The notes below the pieces were generated by a model that did not search any database, had not been told where the DNA came from, and worked only from the letters and a program-made list of their open reading frames with translations. The position numbers and the translations under genes are program-made. Below are positions 22,673 through 32,843 of a stretch of DNA of 64,000 nucleotides, one piece after another. Source of the stretch: Ehretia macrophylla (taxonomy: Eukaryota > Streptophyta > Magnoliopsida > Boraginales > Ehretiaceae); NCBI GenBank assembly GCA_037974665.1, contig CM075770.1, positions 20,289,501-20,353,500 of the forward strand, given 5' to 3'. Each line of letters opens with the position of its first letter. The stretch's first letter is position 1.

Positions 22673-24983
22673 ATGGCTGATCTTCCCCTGCCAGAACAAG
22701 AAGTTGTTGCTAACAACTCTGAAGTCACTTCCTTTGATCCTTCCGCATCTCACTATGAGGTAGACATAACCCAAACACCTCCATCTACCAAACCCGGTGA
22801 ACTCTTCAAACTCTCTCCATTAAACCCATACTCATATTACCAAACTTCCCAACTCACACAAAAGTTCAAATCTCTATTACCTACCAAGCCAGCAGCCCTT
22901 ACAGCCGTGTATAAATCCTCTACAGTCTCTGTACAATCTGTATCCTCTTCCCGCATAGAAACCTATATTCCTAAACTTTCTGAAACTGATCTCCGTAGAT
23001 ATAGACAGAAAGGTTACAAAGGTCTACACCTTGGAGCCATTCGTCTAGCCTTACAGCCTAGTTTTCTTGCCAGAAAAAAATGTTTCATGTCTAGTCTCTC
23101 TACTAGATACTAGGTGGCGTAAGTTTGATGATGCACTCATCTGTGTCATTGAAGCAGGTCTTCACAATGGCCATGTTCTCATCCAGGTTGAACCAAACTT
23201 CACCCTTGATCTTTCCCGTCCTACCCTTTCTCAAACCATACAGGTCCTTATCCAACTTTATGGAGCTGATATGAACCCAAATGAAACTGTTGTTGCACTC
23301 CATCATTCTATGACCTATAAAGTTCAAACCCATCTCTTTTCCATGGACCACAACTGTAAGCCTCGAGTCCACGTGTTAGGTAATAGTAATGTTACCCAAC
23401 CAAAAATCTACACCAAACATGAACTTACTTTCCCTCCTCATAGGAAAAATGATTATGAAAGAAGCCATAACCGACCAATCATCTATGATTCACCAAAAAT
23501 ATCTAGACATCCTCTAGAACCAGGTCGTGTCGCTATATCATTTCCAACAGAATCCCAACTAGCTGAACCATATGAAAAATGTCAACTTGCTGGATATCCT
23601 CAGTCCTGTCCACACTGTGTTAGAAAACCCTTTGCTACCAGATCTAGATCCTTGAGATATGTCTGTTCTGTTAATTTTCCTGAAGACATCTACTGTACAG
23701 GAGAGGCCGACAATGCATATGTTGGTAAATGGCAAGTTACCAAAACCAGACCACAAGATGTTGGACCAATCGAGTCAGCAATCAATTGGGGCAACATGAA
23801 TGCAAAAGCCCAGAATGCTGCCATTGAGAAGATATGGTCAGATCTCAGGGAACATGTTGCATGGACAAAAGAAGCCCATGAACATCTCAGACAAGGTTGT
23901 TATGACCAATATAATGACCTCCACAATGCTTTCCACAGAAATCACAGATATCACCAGCAGAATCCTGTTAATTGGACAAAGCTTCAGAAGGCCGCTCCAG
24001 TTCGGAACCCTTCCGGACAAGTTCGTTCTTGGAACAGCATCAACATGATCAACTTGGAGAAATCTTCTTTAGAGAAGCATTATCTTGATTCAGACGAGTT
24101 CAAGAGAAAAAGAGAACGACTCGCTCAAAAGCTCAAACAACCAACTAAGCCGAAGAAGCAGTCCTCTCATCCTTGGAAGCATAATCCAAAGCCAGATCAT
24201 GCAGTCTGGATACCAAGTGGAAATTGCGAAAAAGCTTATTGGGTTGATCTCACACCTCCTCCTCATTATCTCTCCAAAGAGAAGATTATCCCAACCGGGT
24301 GGGGTGATGAAGACGAGAAAGAAGGTCCTAGTGAAATTTCCTCAGTCATTTCGTCCTTTGATTCCTTTGATCCGTTTGAAAAGGATTCATCATCTCAGAC
24401 GATTCTACCATACAAAGGGCCAGTTCTTATGCAAACCCCTGTGACACCGCTCTACACGGACACTACAAGGACACGTACACACAACCCTATTCAAACTAAT
24501 CCTGATGATTCAGAAGCAACCAGTGACCAAGGAGAAACTTCCCAAGCAGGAGAACACCGGAACCAACAGCTGCCACAAGCACAAGTCCCACAGGTTCCAC
24601 AACAGCAACCTCAAAGACAACAAAATATTGAAGGAAAAGTTTCCATCCCATATGCTCCAGATCACAAGCAATTCTGGAACATTGATGCAATTCCTCCTGA
24701 TAACAGACTCAAATATCTTGAGAAAATGGATGCATGGATAAATGGAGAATCTCTCCGAAATCCTACTCTTGAGATAAGAGATATCATTGACCGTCTTGTT
24801 GCTACTTTTACAGGATCACTCCGTAGTTGGTGGACAAGGATGCTGACAGAAGAAGAAAGACAGATCATCCTGACAGATGCAGATCCTATTCAGATATTCT
24901 TAACATGTCTACGAAACGTTTTCGTAGGACAAACAGCCCAAGAGATTGAAAAGGCAGAAAAGGAGTTCTTACTCAACAAATGA
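22673..24983 (+). pseudogene. Pararetroviral movement protein and capsid-like region (frameshifted)
   Basis: An ATG at 22673 (MADLPLPEQE) opens the first segment, which runs to 23113. The continuation is in another frame from about 23067. The junction region (RYRQKGYKGLHLGAIRLALQ, then LLDTRWRKFDDALICVIEAG, HNGHVLIQVEPNFTLDLSRP) resembles the 30K-type movement protein core of Caulimoviridae. The middle is charged and Pro/Gln-rich (coiled-coil-like around 23800-23950, PQ-rich near 24540-24620). The end (WNIDAIPPDNRLKYLEKMDA, WWTRMLTEEERQIILTD, TAQEIEKAEKEFL) resembles the gag/capsid-like fold. Movement proteins transport virus through plasmodesmata. Confidence 0.75.
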
Positions 24984-25085
24984 TGTGATGTTGCTAAACT
25001 TGGAGATTACTATCTCAGACAGGAAGCTCTGTATTTTATCGTTGGGAAAAATACAAAAACCATCAAGAAGGCGTTCGTCTTTAAC

Positions 25086-25691
25086 ATGCCACAACCACTT
25101 CCTGAATTGCTCGAATCAGAGTTCAAACGAGCCAATCTTGCAGATCTAAGACAGGTGAGTCTTGCTCACTTGTACCAGATGGCCAGAAAGCTCATTCAAG
25201 ACCAGTGCGAGTCCAAGCGACTTGGAAAACTTCTCAAAAGCAACGAGCAGAAAACAATAGATACCTTTTGCAGAAAAGATTTCCAAAAGTTTGGCTGTTA
25301 CACTCATAGCTACTCTCTATGCTCGTGTCACAAATACAAGAAGCAAAAATATCAGAAAAGGTTTCGCATGTCCAGAAAACCTTTCAAGAAGTTCAGATTT
25401 GTAAAGAAAAGATCAAAACCCTCTTCTTCCACTAAGTATTTTCTTTGTGGAATGAAAGGACATTTTGCAATAGATTGTTACCTCAAAAAGACCAAGAAGC
25501 TCCCAGCCAAGCTTGTTCAGTTCATCTCAAATCAAAACTTTGATGACCAGCTATACATATGGACTTCTGAACCAGATCAAGCCGTCCTTAACCTTGATAC
25601 AGCCTCATCCTCAGATCTCACCTCCGAATCCGAATCCTCTGATTCAGAACCAAACCTCTCCATAGCCAAAATACACAAAACCTCTGAATAA
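25086..25691 (+). pseudogene. Pararetroviral capsid C-terminus with zinc knuckle
   Basis: A basic tract (KKQKYQKRFRMSRKPFKKF, KKRSKP) precedes a knuckle reading YFLCGMKGHFAIDC, where the first Cys of the CX2CX4HX4C pattern is replaced. An acidic Ser/Glu/Asp tail (SSSDLTSESESSDSEPN) follows. Basic region plus knuckle plus acidic tail is the usual architecture at the end of caulimovirid coat proteins. A frame break separates it from the upstream segment around 24983-25085. Confidence 0.75.
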
Positions 25692-25699
25692 CAAATCCT

Positions 25700-27290
25700 T
25701 ACCACTTCCAAAGCTACCTTCACCCCAGGACAAATCTATAAGCCATACATAAAGCTTGTTGTAAACCCTCCAGGATATGTTCCTATCACTGTTATTGCAC
25801 TTCTAGACACAGGATCATGTATTTCTTTCATGAAATCCAAGTGTCTTCCTTCTGAATTTTGGATATCCTCCAGAGCAACCTTTACCACTGCTTCTGGTAG
25901 TGGATTTGCAAATGAAGCACATTCCATGACCATTCCCATACACTTATCCCCAGATGTCTCAGTACGACACAGCTTCTACCAGTATGATCAATGTTGTGAA
26001 GACATTCTCTTAGGAATGGATTTTCTCACCTTACTTGCTCCATTCTCATTTCAAACAGATGGTTTCCAATTCCTGCATAATCAGTATACCCCTTGGGTAT
26101 CTTTATAGAAATTACCCTCACAGGTTTGAGCCATTCAAGATGATGAGTTTGCTGAAGAAAGAAGCCTCCTCCTTTCCTGTTGCGGTGATCTTCCAAACAA
26201 GTTTTGGGAAAGAGAGAAACACTTTGTCTCTCTACCTTACATAGAAAATTGGCATATTCCACACCAAACCGCCTCTCATCCAGGAATGCCAAAAGATGAA
26301 GATCTTTGTCAAGCTGAAATCCAAGCACTACTCCAGCAAGGTCTCATCCGACCATCCAGATCTCCGTGGGCAAGTCATGCCTTTTATGTCAACAAAAGAT
26401 CTGAACAAGTTCGAGGAAAGAAAAGATTGGTGATAGATTATCGTCAACTCAATGCGCGCAGCATTGTATTGTCTACATTGATGATGTTTTGATATTCAGT
26501 AACACAGCTGAGGAACACCATCAGCATCTCCGACAATTCCAGGAACTAACCTACCAGCATGGATTAGTTCTTGCTGAATCCAAGATGAAAATTGGTTTAA
26601 ATGCTATTGATTTTCTTGGTTTGCAGATCAGAGAAGGACACATTCTTTTACAGGACCACATATCAAGCAAAGTCCTTGACTTTCCTGATGAACTCAGAAC
26701 TGTTACACAGATCCAGCAGTTCCTTGGCCTCATCAATTATGCCTCATCGCATGTCCCATCACTGGCCAACTACACCAGCCAGATTTCCAAGTATCTCCGA
26801 AAATCCAACATTGGAAATTGGTCTCCAGAAGCCACAGTTGCAGTTCAGAAGCTGAAAGAGTTATGCAAGGCACTTCCTCCTCTCAAGATCCCAGGTCCAG
26901 GACAACTCATTTTGCAGACTGATGCTTCCCTTGATTTTTGGGCAGCAGTCCTCATTGAAGAAGACAATGGACACAGACAAGTCTGTGGTTACAAGTCAGG
27001 ATCCTTCACGCCAGCACAACGCAATTATCCCTCTTTCAAAAGAGAAGTTCTTGCAGTCATTTAGGGAATCAAAAAATTCAAGTTTTATCTTGCTCAAAAT
27101 CCTTTCATTATTGAAACAGATTTTAAAGGATTTCAGGGCGTTCTCAAAAGAAAGCAGAATGATATTCCAGATCCACAACTCATCCGATGGACAGAATGGA
27201 TTTCCCAATTCAATTGGACAATGCGACATATCCCAGGCAAAGAGAATATCCTTGCTGATTTTCTCTCTCGCACTCCGCCATCCGATAAAG
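25700..27290 (+). pseudogene. Pararetroviral protease, RT (internally deleted) and RNase H
   Basis: Aspartic protease: VIALLDTGSCISFMKSK, then CCEDILLGMDFL. RT N-terminus: EIQALLQQGLIRPSRSPWAS and KRLVIDYRQLN. The next bases jump to the codons for the YIDD catalytic box and following VLIFSNTAEEHHQHL in another frame, so over 100 codons of RT fingers/palm are missing at about 26455-26475. RNase H: LILQTDASLDFWAAVLIEED, SGSFTPAQRNYPSFKREVLAV, a stop at about 27062, IIETDFKGFQGVL, then FNWTMRHIPGKENILADFLSR. The deletion removes part of the polymerase active site. Confidence 0.88.
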
Positions 27291-28219
27291 CTGTATGCAT
27301 GGTAAATCCAGATGGATGCAAGCTTTCAGCTTCCCTTGTTCCAGGTCTTATTCCAGGCAGTTCCAGTTCAAATCCAGATCCCACTGATGGCCAGTCTCAG
27401 ACATTTTATGATTTGAGTTCAGACCAGCAAGCTCAATTTCTTGAAGCCCTACCTGAAGAGATCAAGATAAAGATACTCCGATCATTCGCTAGAAGCCGGA
27501 TCACTGATTTCTTTGAAGAATTCGTTGAGATCAAGCTCAGACGAATTATTGATCTGTTAGCCTCTGTTTATTATGTGCGCGATGTTGTTTATTACAATCC
27601 CCAGCATGAGGAACCATGGGATACAGTTCTTGATTTTAATAATTATGACTTTTCAAAGATGCAATTCTTGTATCTTTGGTATTGGCTTAATTATTATCCT
27701 ATGGCAGTTCTTTTTGATCCAGAGCTCATTCAGAGACATGTCCGTGTGTTCCCAGAATCCCGCTTCGTCAAGTTTTTCTCATAGGTGTTTCAGTCATTTG
27801 ACCCTCCAACACTCATCACCGGTCAAATTATTCAACACCAGCAGGTTTTCATCATATGCCTCACAGATGTTTGGAATCGCGTCATTCCGCCAACCATCAT
27901 TCCAATCAACCATTTCCACCTCCAGCAAGAGCCTTGGGAATATTTTATTTCTTGGGAACAGTGCCTTACAGTCAAAAGAGCTACTGCTAGAACCCATGGT
28001 CTAGACGTTTCTGATCCCCGAGAGTTTTGGCATGTCCGCTTCCCTAATAGCCCCACTTTTCATGAGCATCTCCTCGCCTTCCAGAATTTCTCTCATCCAG
28101 ATGCCTATTCCACTGCAGACCTTGGGTGTGACTATGACCCGTGGGAGGGAGATGATTTTAGTACCCAGAACAGTCAAGAGTCGTGGGATGATATCGATCT
28201 CAATAATGACAGATGGTGA
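27221..28219 (+). pseudogene. C-terminal extension of the pararetroviral polyprotein or separate ORF, unknown function
   Basis: After RNase H the frame stays open (27221-27784), ending LIQRHVRVFPESRFVKFFS and a stop. The next codon continues an open frame (27785-28219) in register across that stop: FQSFDPPTLITGQIIQHQQ…, acidic end WDDIDLNNDRW. The content is rich in aromatic and Asp/Glu residues (YLWYWLNYYPMAV). I do not recognise a family. Together it is about 250 residues past RNase H, longer than a minimal polyprotein needs. Confidence 0.6.
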
Positions 28220-28364
28220 CTCATTGCAGACAAGATCCAAGAATCCCGGGTGGACCCCATAACGAAGCTTCCCGTGTCATGTTAATAAGTTTGTTGTCTT
28301 GTAATAATAGGATATGACAAGAATCTTTATGTCGTGTCTTGTTTATCTGTTTGTAATAAGTGAA

Positions 28365-28535
28365 GTTTCCTTTATTAAAGGAAACCGCTTTAGTCGCGTC
28401 AGGTTTGTCTTATTATGAATTATTGTATGTCGTGACAGCTTTTCCTTTATCAGAGGAAGCTGCTTTAGTCCTTGTCAAGAATAGTGAATATTCCACGTGT
28501 AATTATTCGCTTTGTAATGATTTGCCTATAAATAA
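28365..28535 (+). promoter_or_regulatory. Pararetroviral transcript promoter
   Basis: TATA box CCTATAAATAA at 28525-28535 and a G-box core CACGTG at 28494-28499. Two imperfect direct repeats each contain a hairpin-forming palindrome: 28365-28385 (arms GTTTCCTTTA/TAAAGGAAAC) and about 28437-28460 (AGCTTTTCCT/AGGAAGCT), each followed by GCTTTAGTC. Position before the terminal repeat matches the single pregenomic-RNA promoter of Caulimoviridae. Confidence 0.6.
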
Positions 28536-28636
28536 TGAAGAACCCCTGACTAAAGGGGCAGAGTCAGATTTGTATTGCAATACATATTTCTTTCTCTGAA
28601 AGCTTAGTAGAAGTTAGAGTCAGATTTAGCCCGAAA

Positions 28637-28703
28637 CACATCTTCTACTTCTCTTCCCCAAACCTAGCCTAACCTTTAGTGATGTCTTCCCCCTCCCGCT
28701 TCC
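28637..28703 (+). repeat. Right copy of the 67-bp terminal direct repeat
   Basis: Lies about 100 bp downstream of the TATA box of the viral promoter. Immediately followed by MITE sequence. Confidence 0.9.
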
Positions 28704-28767
28704 TGCAAAAGTGACTCAATCAGTCCCCATTGTTTGTAAAAGTTACTCAATTAGTCCCCAATGTTTG
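28704..28767 (+). repeat. 64-bp duplicate of the MITE left-arm end
   Basis: Nearly identical (three mismatches) and in the same orientation as 22367-22430. It places the same MITE piece on both sides of the viral insert, like a long target duplication. Confidence 0.85.
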
Positions 28768-29067
28768 TTGCAAACATTGGGGACTAATTGAGTGACTTTT
28801 GCAAACAATGGAGACTGATTGAGTGACTTTTGCAAACAATGAGGACTAATTGAGTGACTTTTACAAACAATAGGGACTAATTGTGGGACTTTTGCAAACA
28901 ATAGGGACTAACTGAATGACTTGTGAAACAATAAGGACTATTGGTAAAACTTTTACAAATAATATGGACTATTTATCAAAAATTTGTAAACAATAGAGAC
29001 TATTTGTAAGATTTGCTCTATCAAATATTCCCCCAACCTCTCTCAACTGTTGGTGGTGGACATGCGG

Positions 29068-29133
29068 ATTAATGGCAATGATTGATGTAATCTTTTTAGC
29101 ATTAATGAATTTCTTTTGACCAAAAAAAAAAAC
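29068..29133 (+). mobile_element. Severely truncated LINE 3' end
   Basis: ATTAATGAATTTCTTTTGACC followed by a run of A is the typical plant LINE 3' terminus. The fragment is flanked by the direct repeat CATGCGG (29061-29067 and 29134-29140), consistent with target-primed insertion of a 65-bp tail. Confidence 0.65.
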
Positions 29134-29759
29134 CATGCGGTTCACGTGAAAATTCCATTGCTTTTGTTTATCTTTATACTGTTTCATATTGATATTTTAA
29201 TCAATGTTAAAATGTATTTTTATTACAGTAAAAAAAACACGTGACAAAAGCTTTTCCTATTTAAGTAGAGAAACTGTCCATTTTGACTAGACTCAGAACT
29301 ATTAAAGCATGTGTGATGTGTGGATAATATTTAAAAGTTAAAAAATAAATAAAATTACCCAGGGGTTGAAAATTTCAACCATCTAAGAGATCATGCACAA
29401 ATTTTTAATAGCTAAAAAAGTTTAAAATTCGAATTGTAGAGGACAACCAAATTAATGGATGAACTGTTTCGTTTTTCATTCTTTTTATATGTTTTTAGGT
29501 GAATCGGTGGATAAAAATAAATTAAAATGACGAAGAATTACAAAAGTATTGGACATTTCGCCTTGCAAGTGTTGTTGTAGCAGATAATATTGAAAACAAT
29601 CTATCCAGCTAATTTTGTGCTCACAGAGTATCAAAATTTTCAGGTGGATAATGATGCTCCTCGCAACATTAATGTGCTCGCAATGCTTGTATCATGGCAA
29701 TTGTGGTTCGTCAAACATCATTATTGAGAGTGATGCACAAGTTATTATTAAAGTTATTA

Positions 29760-30105
29760 GGGCATTCTTAATAGAGTCTTCAAATGCAATTTTTTTTTAA
29801 TTTGAGTATTTTTAAAGATTCAATGGCTTAAAAAATAACATTTATGATCCAAATTTACGTGAGAACGACTACTTTTGGCTTAAAATATGTCAAAATAGAG
29901 ACCCAGTCTCTATTTTTTTTCATAAATTTGTTGAAGAAAATGGAGACTGAGTCTTTATTTTGACATCTTTTAAGCCAAAAGTGATGGTCCCCATGTATTT
30001 TTATCATAAATAGTATTATTTTTAGAGACTAAAATCTCTAAAAATACCTAAATTATAAAAATTTTGTATTTTAAAAACTCTATTAAAGATAGTTTGGGTT
30101 ACTCG
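29760..30105. mobile_element. Foldback MITE-like element
   Basis: Long imperfect inverted repeat. The left arm reads outward from TTGGCTTAAAATATGTCAAAATAG and the right arm contains the inverse TTGACATCTTTTAAGCCAA, with further matching blocks (GTATTTTTAAAGAT, TTAATAGAGT) toward both ends. Short loop near 29925-29935. No coding capacity; the superfamily is not clear. Confidence 0.6.
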
Positions 30106-32760
30106 TATAGTTCAAGATATCAAGATGTTTTCCTCAGAGATATGTTGAGAATTAGATTTGAGTTTATTAAAAGAAGAGTAAACTGCACGATTGATAGGAT
30201 AGCTAAATATAAGTTTAGAATTACTTTCCAAGCGGATAGAATAACGAATGTTCCGCCTCCTTTGCAAACTTTTCTTTTCTCTGGTTTTGAACTTTGGCTA
30301 ATATTGACGTAAATTATTATTTTGCGTATACTTGTTAGTAGAAACAGGTAACGAAAAATCAGGCGGATTGATTACCAAAAACTAGTGATTTCCTTGTCCA
30401 AAGCAACCATGTTTAAGGAATAGAAAATTTATAATCCCTTCATTTTTTTTTCTTTTTTTGTTTTTTTTTTTGGTCAATAATCCATCCATGTTGGGTGGCT
30501 GATTTTTTGGGAAGTAATTTATGAAAAATAATTACTAATGATGCATCCAAAGCTACCAATCAGAGAGCAGGAGATGCAGTAGTTTACGGAGATCACAGGG
30601 ATGCCTAACATTAAATGTCAAAGTCCAGTCTAATAATCTTATCCTTCAAATTTCCCAAGGTGCACCATTGAAGTTGTGTCTGCTTCTTGCTTTAAAGGAA
30701 AAGTCAACAAAACTTGTTGGCACCATCACGTTTAAACATCAGTCGTAATACTCAAAATTTGTAATAAAATGATTATATATTGCATATGGTTCCGTTGTAA
30801 ATTCTTATAATAATTTTATGTATTTAATAAACAACGATATAAAAAACTGTTATGATTAAACTAGTAATTTTTTTTTAACCGTTGCAATTAAATAAAGCAG
30901 TTGAGATAATGCACCTATTAAAACGTTAATTCATTTAAAAAATAAAGTATTACAAAACAGTTAAAATATTTTAGTGCGGGGAATATATGATCTTCTGCAT
31001 TCAAGAAGCCATTAACTAACTACTGATAACAAGGCACCCGATCATTTTTCTACACTAGACTGCGATAATTTTTTTCTTGGTTGGTTCTGTGACTTATGAT
31101 CTTTGGAACTCTGATCAATCCTTGCAGGAGACTTTGTTGGTGGAGTAGGTACGTTTTTGTACTAGCTTGCTAGTTATCTTTATTAATGAATTTACATCTT
31201 TCCAAAAAATATATATAAAGTACATTACATATATACTTTGGGTTGAGGAGGGGATTATCCACCTTAAAACCCTTAACTAGAATTTCCCCTACGTCCATAT
31301 ATCAAGGCTATATAGGGATTCTCAGTGCACTCTTCTCCGTAAACTTACAATAGAGAGACTAATCCTTGGATTATCCTCAGCTACCTATAATGTAAACAAG
31401 TTTTTTATCATTAAACTAAACGCTTTATCATTAAACTAATCGCTAAGTTAGGCTCAGCTGACTTAGACTCTTGAGGGATGTACTCAATGTTATCCAACTA
31501 ATATTAATTCCTCAAGAAAAGTATCCCATGTCTGTCGAGAGTGGGAAAGGGAAAAAGAACTTGTAGGTGGGAATGCACCCACAAAAGAAAAGGAAGGAAG
31601 AAAAAGAAAGACAGTTGATGAAGACTGAGGCAATGATGTCTGACGTTTATGCATGCCATGTCCTTATAAGTCAATACTTGTTCCGCTGTCAGTGGCGAGA
31701 AACTATTATTACGGTGCTCAAATGCTTTAGCCCCGTTGCATAATCTGAGGTTTTATGCCTGTAAAATCTACAAATGGTTATTCAATGAGTCAATATAGAT
31801 TTGGTCACAATTCACTATATATTGACTATATATGTACGTTCCTAATGATGGAATTTCTTTTTGTCTTTAAAGGAGGCTACGCCGTTAAAATTAGAAAATG
31901 ATTCTTGAAAAAATTTCACCCTTTTTGTATTGTTGTATGATAAGGAGGAATAACTAAGTTGGTATGTGGTCCACTGTTTTCAACTCTGATAGTTGTTTAA
32001 GGTGAAATTGTCTTAATGGAAATATTATTACATTGACTTAGATCATAACTCTACATATAATTTGAAATAATTACTTTTTCATATCATTATTCTATTTACA
32101 CTTATGATATTTGTGTAATTATTAAAATCTGATATTAAACGAAGATATCATAAAATTTTAGTCCAAATCGCCACAATTTTGTGTATAATTAATCTTGGTT
32201 ATACTTTTTTTCAACATAATCATATATCTTGGAGTTATAACTGAAAGACTTCGCACAAAGTTCTTCATTATAAAACAAATATGGCCATAATTTTCGTCCA
32301 TATATAGAAGAATTTTCCTAATTCACGTCTATTTCACAACGAATAAAATGTATGAGCTTGTGGTCCTGTTCCAGCTTCCATGGTGTGGAATATATACAAT
32401 TTAGCTATAACGACAACGGCCTGCAAGTTAAATAGTTGGTTACTCCTTGCCGTCGCTTTTCTCACATGTCAAAAGAATACATCCTATATTAATTTGCAGA
32501 TGCCAGAGAAAAGAGACACATATTTAAGAATTGAATGAAATGATCGGTTAATCACATTTTGTAATAAAACATTTTTTAAGTTCAAACCACCATTTTAATC
32601 TCTCTCCTACCGAAACAAAAATAGACAAAGAGAGAGTGTGTTTGACTATAAGGAACGAACTAAACGAATTAAACTACCAAGTCCAAAATTACATCTGTAA
32701 TCCTTTTTTGTATATCGAGTGAACCCCACATGCCCTGATTAATCACGCCATTCATCCCGG
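30106..32760. other. Intergenic, AT-rich; LINE tail at about 31085-31207
   Basis: No gene recognised. Poly-T and poly-A tracts at 30440-30470, a short tandem TTATCATTAAACTAA duplication near 31405-31440, and a LINE-type 3' tail (TTTATTAATGAATTTACATC then A-rich) ending at 31207. Confidence 0.5.
31085..31207 (+). mobile_element. LINE 3' end fragment
   Basis: Reads TTGGTTGGTTCTGTGACTTA…TTGCTAGTTATC then TTTATTAATGAATTTACATC and an A run: the conserved 3' UTR ending of plant L1 elements. No coding part remains. Confidence 0.55.
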
Positions 32761-32769
32761 CTTTACAAG

Positions 32770-32779
32770 TTTATAAACC
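32770..32779 (+). promoter_or_regulatory. Candidate TATA box of the pectate lyase gene
   Basis: TTTATAAACC about 70 bp upstream of the ATG at 32844, giving a short plausible 5' UTR. Confidence 0.6.
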
Positions 32780-32843
32780 CCGCTCGTACGACCTTCATTT
32801 TTCACCCACAAATTCTCTTTTCCATTGAAGCGCCAGAAGGAAA

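Larger units (their letters stand above)
22431..28703 (+). mobile_element. Endogenous pararetrovirus (Caulimoviridae-like), defective
   Basis: A 6.27-kb integrated viral sequence bounded by an identical 67-bp direct repeat (22431-22497 and 28637-28703). A degenerate Met-tRNA primer site lies just inside the left repeat. Domain order is movement protein, capsid-like region, zinc knuckle, aspartic protease, RT, RNase H, with no integrase, and a TATA promoter stands before the right repeat. This is the genome plan of plant pararetroviruses; single-polyprotein forms such as Petuvirus/Florendovirus are the closest layout, but the genus is inference. Several frameshifts and stops and a deletion through RT make it non-infectious as it stands. 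Confidence 0.87.
22183..29018. mobile_element. MULE-type foldback MITE, split by the pararetrovirus
   Basis: A perfect 9-bp direct duplication TATCAAATA (22174-22182 and 29019-29027), typical of Mutator-like elements, encloses two long inverted arms. The left arm (22183-22430) is a stack of about 30-bp units containing AGTCCCCATTGTTTGCAAAA and TCACTCAATT. The right arm (28768-29018) is the same stack in inverse orientation. The tips read GAGGAAATTGG and, inverted, GAGCAAATCTT. The pararetrovirus sits near the loop. There is no transposase, so it is non-autonomous. Confidence 0.85.

Noticed and set aside
29615..29800. 61-residue frame with SSNIIIESDAQVIIKVI resembling the plant RNase H-like domain
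   Set aside because: The match is short and could be a LINE RNase H scrap, but flanking sequence gives no support.
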